From an uncultured beta proteobacterium (GTDB lineage: Bacteria > Pseudomonadota > Gammaproteobacteria > Burkholderiales > Burkholderiaceae_C), in contig CAIVHU010000071.1 in NCBI GenBank assembly GCA_903905735.1, positions 1 through 51,008 on the forward strand: a stretch of 51,008 nt of DNA. Direction: 5' to 3'. This document shows, piece after piece, positions 17,851-26,547 of the stretch (position 1 is the stretch's first letter; each line of letters begins with the position of its first letter). The notes below the pieces were generated by a model that had not been told where the DNA came from, did no database searches, and saw only the letters and a list, made by a program, of their open reading frames with translations. Both the position numbers and the translations under genes were made by a program.

Positions 17851-19350
17851 CTACGGTAGGCGCAAGGGCAGGTAAATGTTTTCGGTATCCCGCTGTATCA
17901 GCAAGGCCAGGGATTTTTTAGTGGCGGCACCGACTGCGCTGCGCACCTGTAGCAATGTCGACACCGGCTGTCCATCGATGGCCAGCAGCAGGTCCCCCGC
18001 CTGCAAACCAGCATCAGCCGACAGGCCACTCACCGACTCGACCAGTAATCCGGAGGTGGCATCCACCGCGTTTCGCTCCCCTGGCAGCAAGGGCCGCAGC
18101 ACCATGCCAAGCTGGCCCTGCGGCGCAGACGCAGAGGGATGGCCCGCCTGGGCCTCTTTGGCTTGACGCGCGTCACCCAGTATGGCCGCCAGTTGCTTGG
18201 CCTTGCCATCACGCCAGACCTGCAGAGTGATGTGCTGGCCCGGTGTGGCCATGGTCAGCAGGGACGAGAGATCACCCGCCAGCTCAACTGGCTTGCCGTC
18301 CACCTGCGTGATGATGTCGCCCACACGCACCCCGGCTGCTGCCCCCGCACTGCCCTTTGAAACATCGGTCACCAGTGCACCCATGGGCTTGACCAAGCCG
18401 AAGGCATCGGCCAGGGTCTGATTCACCTCTTGCGCTGCCACCCCGAGCAGACCATGCTCGGCGTGCCCGGTAGCCACGATTTGCTGCGCCACACGTTGCG
18501 CCAGATCGATGGGAATCGCAAAACTCAAACCCTGGAAGGCACCGGTGTGGCTGTAAATCTCCGAGTTGATCCCGATGACTTCGCCTTGCGTGTTGAACAG
18601 TGGGCCACCCGAGTTGCCAGGGTTCACAGCGGCGTCGGTCTGAATGAACGGCACCACCGAGTCGCCCGGCAGGCTGCGCCCTTTGGCGCTGACCACGCCC
18701 ACCGTCACCGTGTTTTCAAAACCGTAGGGCGAGCCAATGGCCAGAACCCATTGCCCGACCTGCAGGTCAGCTGGCTTGCCGATGGCGACTGTGGGCAAAT
18801 GGGTCGCGGCAATTTTCAACACCGCGATGTCGGTTTTGGGGTCGGTACCCAGAACCTTGGCACGAAACTCGCGCCGATCAGTGAGTTTGACCACCACCTC
18901 GCTGGCATCCGCCACCACATGCGCGTTGGTCAGGATCAGTCCATCGCTGCTGACAATGAATCCCGATGCCAAGGTATGTACCGGCACCTGCATGGTGGCA
19001 CCGGTGGCACCAAATTGATCCTGGAACCGGCGCAAAAACAATTGCATCTGGTCAGCGTCAGACCCCGACGAGCCAGACCCTGCGCTGCTGCTGGCACTGG
19101 CTGTGGTTGAGACCTGGCGCATGCCGCTGACACTGATATTGACCACCGCAGCGCCATATCGCCGGGTGATGCCAGCAAAATCCGGCATTCCGGCCAGCGC
19201 ACCTGCGCCCGCATCGACAGGCGCGGCAATGGCAGTGGCGGCATAGGCCACGTGACTATGAGCCAGTCCCAGACCGATCACACCGAAGATGGACAACCAT
19301 AGAGAAGTAAAGACGTGCCAGGCAGGACGATGGAAAGAGGTTTTGAGCAT
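17851..19350 (-). CDS. DegP/HtrA-family periplasmic serine protease
   Basis: 499 residues. An N-terminal hydrophobic signal (VFTSLWLSIFGVIGLGLAHS) precedes the trypsin-like domain with the catalytic triad: His about 143 (LTNAHVVADASE), Asp about 173 (DPKTDIAVLKI) and Ser about 247 (NPGNSGGPLF). Two PDZ domains follow (about 300-390 and 400-495). This is the DegP/DegQ/MucD layout: a periplasmic oligomeric protease-chaperone that clears misfolded envelope proteins. A serine/glycine-rich loop (about residues 88-98) stands where DegP has its Q-linker. I saw no good sigma-E promoter upstream. Which paralogue it corresponds to cannot be told from this window. Confidence 0.93.
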   Translation of the reverse strand: MLKTSFHRPAWHVFTSLWLSIFGVIGLGLAHSHVAYAATAIAAPVDAGAGALAGMPDFAGITRRYGAAVVNISVSGMRQVSTTASASSSAGSGSSGSDADQMQLFLRRFQDQFGATGATMQVPVHTLASGFIVSSDGLILTNAHVVADASEVVVKLTDRREFRAKVLGTDPKTDIAVLKIAATHLPTVAIGKPADLQVGQWVLAIGSPYGFENTVTVGVVSAKGRSLPGDSVVPFIQTDAAVNPGNSGGPLFNTQGEVIGINSEIYSHTGAFQGLSFAIPIDLAQRVAQQIVATGHAEHGLLGVAAQEVNQTLADAFGLVKPMGALVTDVSKGSAGAAAGVRVGDIITQVDGKPVELAGDLSSLLTMATPGQHITLQVWRDGKAKQLAAILGDARQAKEAQAGHPSASAPQGQLGMVLRPLLPGERNAVDATSGLLVESVSGLSADAGLQAGDLLLAIDGQPVSTLLQVRSAVGAATKKSLALLIQRDTENIYLPLRLP

Positions 19351-19700
19351 AAATGTGTACCGATGGAGACGATCAGACCGCGCCGGCTACTCTGGACCCG
19401 CCATCAGGCCCATTCAGAGTTCGCCACTGTCACTGGCAAGCACCGGCCAACATCCGGGTGATCTGGCAAAACGCTGGACAACGACCATTGAATCCATTTG
19501 ACCGCTGCCACAAAATGTTGCGTCGATGCACCACGAATTCCCATATGTTGCACCCCGGATTGCACATGCGTATGTCGTCTGGCCGATGCCGAATTACAAC
19601 TGCAACGTGACGCTTGACGCACCAGAGGCGCCAGCGATGGCAAAAGAACGCCTGACGATCCCTGATAATGTTTGGAGTACAACAAATTGACGGGGGCTTT
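19351..19700. other. 350-bp gap between degP-like gene and pilT
   Basis: The two genes diverge, so both promoters should lie here. I see no gene with believable codon use, no tRNA and no clear repeat. GATAAT at 19664-19669 could be a -10 for pilT but lacks a good -35. Confidence 0.4.
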
Positions 19701-20744
<1,044 letters not shown>

Positions 20745-20756
20745 TGAGGAGCATTT

Positions 20757-21893
20757 ATGGAACGTGATCAGGCAACCACATTCATCACCGATTTGCTCAA
20801 GCTCATGATCAGCCGCAACGGCAGTGACCTGTTTTTGACGGCTGAGCTACCACCCGCCATCAAGGTCGATGGCAAGATCACCAAGGTGTCGCCGCAGCCG
20901 CTCAACGGCACGCACACGATTGCCCTGGCGCGCTCCATCATGAACGACCGCCAGGTGGCCGAATTCGAGAGCACCAAGGAGTGCAACTTTGCCATCTCGC
21001 CGCCTAATTTGGGGCGCTTTCGGGTCAATGCTTTCATGCAGCAGGGCAAGGTCGGCCTGGTGCTGCGCACCATTCCGAGCACGCTGCCCACCATCGACGG
21101 CCTGAAGATGCCGCAGGTGCTCAAAGAGATCGTCAACACCCAGCGCGGGCTGTGCATTCTGGTGGGTGCCACCGGTTCCGGCAAAACCACCACGCTGGCC
21201 GCCATGGTGGACTGGCGCAACGACACCACCTTTGGCCACATCATCACGGTCGAGGACCCGATTGAATTTGTGCATACACACAAAAATTGCGTGGTGACGC
21301 AGCGCGAGGTGGGTATCGACACCGACAGTTGGGGTGCGGCGCTGAAAAACACCTTGCGCCAGGCCCCGGACCTGATTCTGATGGGTGAAATCCGCGACCG
21401 CGAGACCATGGAATTGGCCATTGCCTTTGCCGAAACCGGCCACTTGTGTCTGGCGACGCTGCACGCCAACAGCACCAATCAGGCGATTGACCGGGTGATC
21501 AACTTCTTCCCGGAAGAGCGCAAACAGCAGGTGCTGATGGATTTGTCGCTCAACCTGAAAGCAATGATTTCGCAGCGCCTGATCGTCAAACCCGACGGCA
21601 AGGGCCGCACAGCGGTGGTCGAGATTCTGATCAACTCACCACTGATCGCTGATCTGGTCTTCAAGGGCGAAGTGGCCGAGATCAAGGAGGTGATGAAGAA
21701 AAGCACCAATCTGGGCATGCAGACCTTTGATCAGTCGCTGTTCAAAGCCTACGAGGAAGGTGCCATAACCTACGAAGATGCGCTACGCAACGCCGATTCG
21801 GTCAACGATCTGCGCCTGCAAATCAAGCTCAACAGCAAGCGCGGGCGCAGTAACAACCTGGCCGCAGGCACCGAAAACATCACCATCTCATGA
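20757..21893 (+). CDS. pilU: PilT-dependent retraction ATPase PilU
   Basis: 378 residues, homologous to PilT with Walker A (GATGSGKTTT near residue 137), Walker B (ILMGEIRD) and His box (HLCLATLHANSTNQAIDR). The longer C-terminus and the MISRNGSDLFL opening mark it as PilU, which assists PilT when retraction force is needed. A good ribosome site (GAGGAG) precedes the ATG. The 12-bp spacing from pilT shows an operon, and its stop overlaps a possible ATG (ATGA, 21890) of the following dehydrogenase gene, suggesting three co-transcribed genes. Confidence 0.97.
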   Translation: MERDQATTFITDLLKLMISRNGSDLFLTAELPPAIKVDGKITKVSPQPLNGTHTIALARSIMNDRQVAEFESTKECNFAISPPNLGRFRVNAFMQQGKVGLVLRTIPSTLPTIDGLKMPQVLKEIVNTQRGLCILVGATGSGKTTTLAAMVDWRNDTTFGHIITVEDPIEFVHTHKNCVVTQREVGIDTDSWGAALKNTLRQAPDLILMGEIRDRETMELAIAFAETGHLCLATLHANSTNQAIDRVINFFPEERKQQVLMDLSLNLKAMISQRLIVKPDGKGRTAVVEILINSPLIADLVFKGEVAEIKEVMKKSTNLGMQTFDQSLFKAYEEGAITYEDALRNADSVNDLRLQIKLNSKRGRSNNLAAGTENITIS

Positions 21894-21916
21894 CACATAT
21901 GAAGGAAACCAGCGGC

Positions 21917-22834
21917 ATGACAAGCAAGACCTACGAACCCATCTCCGCGCGCCGTGTGGCCTTTTTGGGCCTGGGCGTGATGGGTTACCCGATGGCCGGC
22001 CACCTCGCGCGAGCCGGGCATCAGGTCACGGTGTACAACCGGACCATATCAAAATCCATAGCATTGTGTGCAGAATTTACGGGGGATAGCGGTCAAAAAG
22101 ATGCTGTAAATTATGCAGAAACACCCCGCCAGGCTGTTGCTGGTGCGGAGCTGGTTTTTTGCTGCGTCGGCAATGACGAGGACCTGCGCAGCGTGGTACT
22201 GGGCGCTGATGGTGCGTTTGCCGGTATGCGCTCCGGCGCGGTGCTGGTGGATCACACCACCGCGTCCGCTAATGTGGCGCGCGAGTTGGATGGCCGTGCC
22301 AAGGAGTTGGGCTTGCACTTTGTCGACGCGCCGGTATCGGGCGGGCAGGCCGGGGCGCAAAACGGCGTGCTCACTGTGATGTGCGGTGGCGACCAGGCGG
22401 CGTTTGACACCGCTCGGCCCGTGGCTATGGCCTTCTCCAAGGCCTTCACACGCTTGGGCGACAGCGGCGCGGGTCAACTGGCCAAAATGGTCAACCAGAT
22501 CTGTATCGCCGGGCTGGTGCAAGGTCTGGCAGAAGCCATTGCCTTCGGTGACAGTGCCGGGCTGGACATGACCCAAGTGCTCGACGTGATCGGCAAAGGC
22601 GCGGCACAGAGCTGGCAGATGGACAACCGTGGCAAAACCATGGTGGCGGGCCAGTTTGACTTTGGCTTTGCGGTGGACTGGATGCGCAAGGACCTGGGCC
22701 TGGTGCTCGATGAGGCGCGGCGCAACGGCGCCAAACTACCCGTCACCGCATTGGTGGACCAGTTTTACGCCGATGTGCAGCAGATGGGCGGCAGGCGCTG
22801 GGACACCTCCAGCCTCATCAAACGCCTGAAATAG
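21917..22834 (+). CDS. 3-hydroxyisobutyrate dehydrogenase-family NAD(P) oxidoreductase
   Basis: About 305 residues from MTSKTYEP, which has AAGGA about ten bases upstream; an ATG at 21890 overlapping the pilU stop is the alternative. A Rossmann fold begins VAFLGLGVMGYPMAGHLARAG, followed by the family's substrate motif DAPVSGGQAGAQNG and the catalytic lysine region GAGQLAKMVNQI, then KDLGLVLDEAR. Relatives act on 3-hydroxyisobutyrate, tartronate semialdehyde, succinic semialdehyde or related acids, and which applies here is unclear. Residues about 45-65 are encoded by a degenerate GGGCTAGAGGCC-type repeat and lengthen the loop after the NAD-binding YNRT. Confidence 0.9.
   Translation: MTSKTYEPISARRVAFLGLGVMGYPMAGHLARAGHQVTVYNRTISKSIALCAEFTGDSGQKDAVNYAETPRQAVAGAELVFCCVGNDEDLRSVVLGADGAFAGMRSGAVLVDHTTASANVARELDGRAKELGLHFVDAPVSGGQAGAQNGVLTVMCGGDQAAFDTARPVAMAFSKAFTRLGDSGAGQLAKMVNQICIAGLVQGLAEAIAFGDSAGLDMTQVLDVIGKGAAQSWQMDNRGKTMVAGQFDFGFAVDWMRKDLGLVLDEARRNGAKLPVTALVDQFYADVQQMGGRRWDTSSLIKRLK
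22050..22110 (+). repeat. Degenerate GGGCTAGAGGCC-type repeat inside the dehydrogenase gene (copy I)
   Basis: Reads ATAGCATTGTGTGCAGA, then GGGGGATAGCGGTCAAAAAG and ATGCTGTAA. It is sense to the gene and in the same frame as the argC, yggS and topB copies (Ile-Ala, then Ala, then Gly-Gln-Lys). It is the weakest of the copies I accept. Confidence 0.5.
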
Positions 22835-22848
22835 CCGCAGGCTATTTC
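22828..22848. terminator. Perfect hairpin carrying both convergent stop codons
   Basis: GAAATAGCC, loop GCA, GGCTATTTC: a perfect 9-bp stem with a 3-base loop. The left arm contains the TAG that ends the dehydrogenase gene, and the right arm contains the TAG (minus strand) that ends dolP. It could act as a two-way terminator, although the T-run is short. Confidence 0.6.
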
Positions 22849-23480
22849 TTGGTGTCAGCCGGCGCGGGCTGCGGCAACGTATTGCGCAATTCGTCTTCGC
22901 TGATGATCTCGAATACCCGAACCACTTTTTGTACACCACTGGTGGAGCGGGCAATGTCTGTGGCGCGGTCTGCCTCACGCTGGGTGACCCGGCCCATCAA
23001 ATAAACAATGCCACGCTCGGTCACCACCTTGTAGGCGTTGGCAAACAGGTCTTTGGCATCGACAAAACCGGCTTTGACACGACCGGTGACCAGCGTATCG
23101 GAAGAGCGTTGCGAGAGCGTCGAGTTGCCCAGCACGGCCAGTTCGTTCACCACTGATTGCACATTCTCAACACGCGACGCCACCTGCTCGACCAGCTGGC
23201 GGTCCTGCGCAGTGGGCACTTCGCCGGTCAGCAGCACACGACGGTTGTAACTGGTGACATTGACATGCACACGCTCGCCCAGGTTGTCCTGGATACGGCT
23301 GGCAGCGCGCAACTCAATGCCCTCGTCCTCCAGTTGGGCACCGGAGGTGCGGCGATCCGTGGCGACAAAACCGGTCATCACGGCACCGCCCATGAGCACG
23401 GGAAAGCAGGCCGTCAGGCTGCCGCTCATGACAGCGGTGACTGTCAGCAGGGTCAAGAGTCGTCGTGTGGGATAGGTCAT
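22842..23480 (-). CDS. dolP: Dual BON-domain outer-membrane lipoprotein (DolP/YraP)
   Basis: 212 residues. An N-terminal lipoprotein signal ends in the lipobox LTAC with Cys25, so the mature protein is lipidated. Two BON domains follow (about residues 65-130 and 140-205; NVTSYNRRVLLTGEVP and YLMGRVTQREADRATDIAR), with a short charged tail. In E. coli DolP supports outer-membrane integrity and BAM function. It follows diaA with a four-base overlap (ATGA), and the diaA-dolP-yraN-rsmI grouping matches the E. coli locus, supporting the name. Confidence 0.92.
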   Translation of the reverse strand: MTYPTRRLLTLLTVTAVMSGSLTACFPVLMGGAVMTGFVATDRRTSGAQLEDEGIELRAASRIQDNLGERVHVNVTSYNRRVLLTGEVPTAQDRQLVEQVASRVENVQSVVNELAVLGNSTLSQRSSDTLVTGRVKAGFVDAKDLFANAYKVVTERGIVYLMGRVTQREADRATDIARSTSGVQKVVRVFEIISEDELRNTLPQPAPADTKK

Positions 23481-24076
23481 AAGGTGCTTTCTGTGTCTCC
23501 GAGTAACAAATCATCCACCGCATCGCACAGGCAGTGCAGCGTCAGCAGATGAACTTCCTGAACACGCGCAGTACGGTCGTGCGGCACGCAAATATGCACA
23601 TCAGTGTCGCGCAGGGCGCGCGTCATCTTGCCACCGCCACGACCGCTCAGGCCAATCACCACCATATCACGCTCATGCGCCGCCTCAACGGCTTTGAGCA
23701 CATTGTCGGAGTTGCCGCTGGTGGTGATGGCAATCAGCACGTCCCCGGCTTGCCCAAGCGCACGCACCTGGCGCGAATAAATCACACTGAAACCGTAGTC
23801 GTTGCCCACGGCAGTCAGGATGGAGCTGTCGGTGGTAAGCGCAATGGCGGCCAGCTCGGGGCGCTCGCGCTCAAAGCGGCCGACAAATTCGGCGGCAAAG
23901 TGCTGCGCATCGGCTGCAGATCCACCGTTGCCACAAATCAATACCTTGCCGCCGCTGGTCACACAGGTCAACAAGGCCTGCACGGCGTCGGCAATTGGCT
24001 TGCTCAGAAGGGGCGCAGCCTGGTACTTCAGGTCGGCACTGTCGATGAAATGTTGTTGGATACGTTGCTCAAGCAT
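23477..24076 (-). CDS. diaA: SIS-domain protein DiaA / phosphoheptose isomerase-like
   Basis: 199 residues with one SIS (sugar isomerase) domain: CGNGGSAADAQHFAAEFVGRFERERP and the later ITTSGNSDNVLKAVEAA. Sequence alone cannot separate GmhA (sedoheptulose-7-phosphate isomerase) from DiaA (DnaA-binding initiator factor). The gene context yraN-diaA-dolP favours DiaA, and in Betaproteobacteria this gene is commonly annotated as phosphoheptose isomerase. The start ATG is at 24076, and the four-base overlap with dolP implies coupled translation. Confidence 0.88.
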   Translation of the reverse strand: MLEQRIQQHFIDSADLKYQAAPLLSKPIADAVQALLTCVTSGGKVLICGNGGSAADAQHFAAEFVGRFERERPELAAIALTTDSSILTAVGNDYGFSVIYSRQVRALGQAGDVLIAITTSGNSDNVLKAVEAAHERDMVVIGLSGRGGGKMTRALRDTDVHICVPHDRTARVQEVHLLTLHCLCDAVDDLLLGDTESTL

Positions 24077-24192
24077 GGGCGCGATGATACCCGGCTACGG
24101 CTTAACCAAGCCTTAAAAGACCCATGCCGACAGGGGTTGTCACAAAGCGTTACGCCATTGGCAGGTCGAGCCTTCCACCCCGGTCAGGCAAC

Positions 24193-24585
24193 CTACATGG
24201 CATCAAACGCACCCTGCAACCACTCAACAACACCGCTCTGCACCGCCACCACATCAAACCGGCATGGCGGCAGGCGGGTTAGACGCATCAAGTAATGGCG
24301 CGCAGCAAAAACGATGCGGCGTTGCTTGAGGGCACTGACACTGCCGGCCGCACCGCCGTGGCTGGCGCTTTGGCGCTGGCGCACTTCGACAAACACACAA
24401 GTACCGTCCGGTGCGCGCATGATCAGGTCAATCTCGCCGCCACCTCGACCCGGGGTTCGATAATTGCGCTCCAGCAGCACCAGCCCGGCGCGCTGCAAAT
24501 GCTGCAGCGCCAGCGCTTCAGCCGCATCTCCCGCCTGTTTGGTGGTGCGGGGTTTGAGCTGCACTTTTGTCGAAAGAAGACCCAT
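24193..24585 (-). CDS. yraN: YraN/UPF0102 nuclease-like protein
   Basis: 130 residues from MGLLSTKVQ. The UPF0102 family resembles Holliday-junction resolvase and restriction endonuclease folds. The catalytic-type residues are visible in AEALALQHLQRAGL, RNYRTPGRGGGEIDLIM and CVFVEVRQRQS (E-x-D...V-E-V-R pattern). Cellular function is not established. Its ATG (24585-24583) overlaps the ATG of the divergent rsmI by two bases. In E. coli lpoA separates yraN from rsmI; it is absent here. A 116-bp gap separates it from diaA. Confidence 0.87.
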   Translation of the reverse strand: MGLLSTKVQLKPRTTKQAGDAAEALALQHLQRAGLVLLERNYRTPGRGGGEIDLIMRAPDGTCVFVEVRQRQSASHGGAAGSVSALKQRRIVFAARHYLMRLTRLPPCRFDVVAVQSGVVEWLQGAFDAM

Positions 24586-25522
24586 GTTGAACACGCCCCC
24601 CGCTTCGCGCATCACTAGCACGTTTGCACCTGCCCTGCAAGCAGCTCACGATGCTTGCGCCAGCCAGAATTATCCGCTGGCGGCTCTGTATGTGGTGGCC
24701 ACGCCGATCGGCAACCTGGCCGACATCACCCTGCGCGCGCTGCATGTGCTGCAACTCGCCGATGTGGTGGCCTGTGAGGACACGCGCCATACCCAAGCGC
24801 TGTTGCGGGCATATGGCATCGACAAGCAGCAGGCACAGCTGCTGGCAGTGCACCAGCACAACGAGGCCCAGGCGGTTCAGACGGTGCTGGAGCAGCTGCA
24901 GCAGGGTCAACGGGTGGCTTATGTGAGTGATGCGGGCACCCCAGCCATCAGCGACCCCGGTGCACGCCTGGTGGCCGGGGTGCGCCAGGCTGGCGTGACC
25001 GTGGTGCCGATGCCCGGTGCCAGCAGTGTGACCACGGTGCTGAGTGCGGCGGGTGTCACGGCGGATTCGCCCGCGCAAGGGGGTTTTGTCTTTGCCGGGT
25101 TTTTGCCCTCCAAAGCCACCGAGCGCAGCCAGGCCATACAGGATTTGGCGGGCGAGTTGCGTGCGGTGGTGTTGCTGGAGGCGCCTCATCGCATTGAGGC
25201 TCTGGCCTCAGCCATGGCCGTCTTAGGTGAGCGGCCACTGACCATCGGGCGCGAATTGACCAAGCAGTTTGAAGAGATAGCGACTTTTCCGGCCAGCAGT
25301 TTCCCGGCCTGGCTGGCTGCCGATGCCAACCACCTGCGTGGTGAATTTGCCCTGGTACTGCATCCCGCCGCGCTGACCACCGGCAGCGAGCCCGACACCC
25401 GCGTGCTGAAACTGCTGTTGGCCGAGCTTCCGCTCAAAACTGCCGTCAAACTGGCCGCCGATATAACCGGCGAGCCGCGCAACGCGCTTTACAAACTGGC
25501 GCTGGCGCTCAAAGCCGACTGA
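24584..25522 (+). CDS. rsmI: 16S rRNA C1402 2'-O-methyltransferase RsmI
   Basis: About 312 residues from the ATG at 24584; the longer open frame upstream runs through yraN in antisense and is rejected. It has the SAM-binding tetrapyrrole-methylase fold with LYVVATPIGNLADITLRAL, VACEDTRHTQALL, VSDAGTPAISDPGARLV, PMPGASSV, GFLPSK and LTKQFEE, all RsmI hallmarks. The enzyme methylates the ribose of C1402 in the ribosomal P site. The promoter must lie within yraN, because the two genes diverge from overlapping start codons. Confidence 0.95.
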   Translation: MLNTPPASRITSTFAPALQAAHDACASQNYPLAALYVVATPIGNLADITLRALHVLQLADVVACEDTRHTQALLRAYGIDKQQAQLLAVHQHNEAQAVQTVLEQLQQGQRVAYVSDAGTPAISDPGARLVAGVRQAGVTVVPMPGASSVTTVLSAAGVTADSPAQGGFVFAGFLPSKATERSQAIQDLAGELRAVVLLEAPHRIEALASAMAVLGERPLTIGRELTKQFEEIATFPASSFPAWLAADANHLRGEFALVLHPAALTTGSEPDTRVLKLLLAELPLKTAVKLAADITGEPRNALYKLALALKAD

Positions 25523-25554
25523 TCCAGCGCGCTTACCGGCTCCCTGGCGCAGCC

Positions 25555-26406
25555 TCAGCCAGCCCTGGCGCGCGAGTACAAGGGCAAGACCTTGGGCAAA
25601 TTGGCCTCGATATCGGCAATGCGGGTGTTGCCCGCCGGGTGGGTCGATAGCCATTGCAGGGGTGCACCCTTGCTGGCGATGGCCATTTTTTGCCACAGAC
25701 TCACACCGGCGCGAGGGTCAAACCCGGAGCGCGCCGCGAGTTCCATGCCGACCAGATCGGCTTCGGACTCGTCGCTGCGACTGAACTGCAAGGTCAGCAA
25801 CTGGGCACCGTAATTGGTCACCGTCTGGCCCAACTGGCCCAGACCCAGCAACTGGCTGAGCAGCGTGGCACCGATGCCTGTCGCCGCGTTCTTGCCCATG
25901 CGCTCGCGGGCGTGTTCACGCAGAGCATGCGCCATTTCGTGCCCCATCACGGTGGCCACTTCATCGTCGGTGAGTTTGAGCTGATCCAGAATACCGGTGT
26001 AGAACGCAATCTTGCCGCCCGGCATGCAGAACGCATTGATCTGTTTGCTGCCAATCAGGTTCACTTCCCAATTCCAGTCGCGTGCGCGCGGGTTCCAGCC
26101 CAAAGCGTGGGGAATGATTTTTTGCGCCACGGTACGCAAGCGTCTGACCTGAGGGTGATCCCGGCCTGCCAGCGCCTTCTGGGCCGCAGCCTGCTGCAGC
26201 ATCTGGGCGTATTGCTGCGCGGCAGATGACTCGATGGTTTCTGCAGGTACCAAATTGGTGAAAACCGAGTTGCGGCCCACATCAACACCTTCCGCATGCA
26301 CCAACTGCAGACGGGTGCCAGGCACCAGCAGTGACAAGGCTGTGCCCTGTAGCAGTAACCGCCGCCGGGAGCATAAGTAGCAACTGTGATGGTCTGTCGT
26401 CGTCAA
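25555..26406 (-). CDS. M48-family zinc metalloprotease (exported)
   Basis: 283 residues from a TTG start at 26406 with AGGGA six bases upstream; no in-frame ATG precedes the conserved domain. The N-terminus has SRRRLLLQGTALSLLVPG, resembling a twin-arginine or Sec signal. The peptidase M48 domain contains the zinc motif HEMAH near residue 153 (GHEMAHALREHARE) and the third ligand region DESEADLVGMELAARSGFDP. The layout matches LoiP/BepA-type envelope proteases that act on outer-membrane proteins; no TPR domain is present, so it is LoiP- rather than BepA-like. Substrate unknown. Confidence 0.9.
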   Translation of the reverse strand: MTTTDHHSCYLCSRRRLLLQGTALSLLVPGTRLQLVHAEGVDVGRNSVFTNLVPAETIESSAAQQYAQMLQQAAAQKALAGRDHPQVRRLRTVAQKIIPHALGWNPRARDWNWEVNLIGSKQINAFCMPGGKIAFYTGILDQLKLTDDEVATVMGHEMAHALREHARERMGKNAATGIGATLLSQLLGLGQLGQTVTNYGAQLLTLQFSRSDESEADLVGMELAARSGFDPRAGVSLWQKMAIASKGAPLQWLSTHPAGNTRIADIEANLPKVLPLYSRARAG

Positions 26407-26547
26407 GATCGTTCCCTAGTGTGCAGACACGCTACAGCTTAGAGTGGCGCGTCCAGACAAGTAATTTCGATTGCTTAATTGTGCGTCAAAGCGCGAAAAT
26501 TCAAGTCTTATAAAAATCTTTGCGCCCAAGCCGCCAGGAGACATGAC

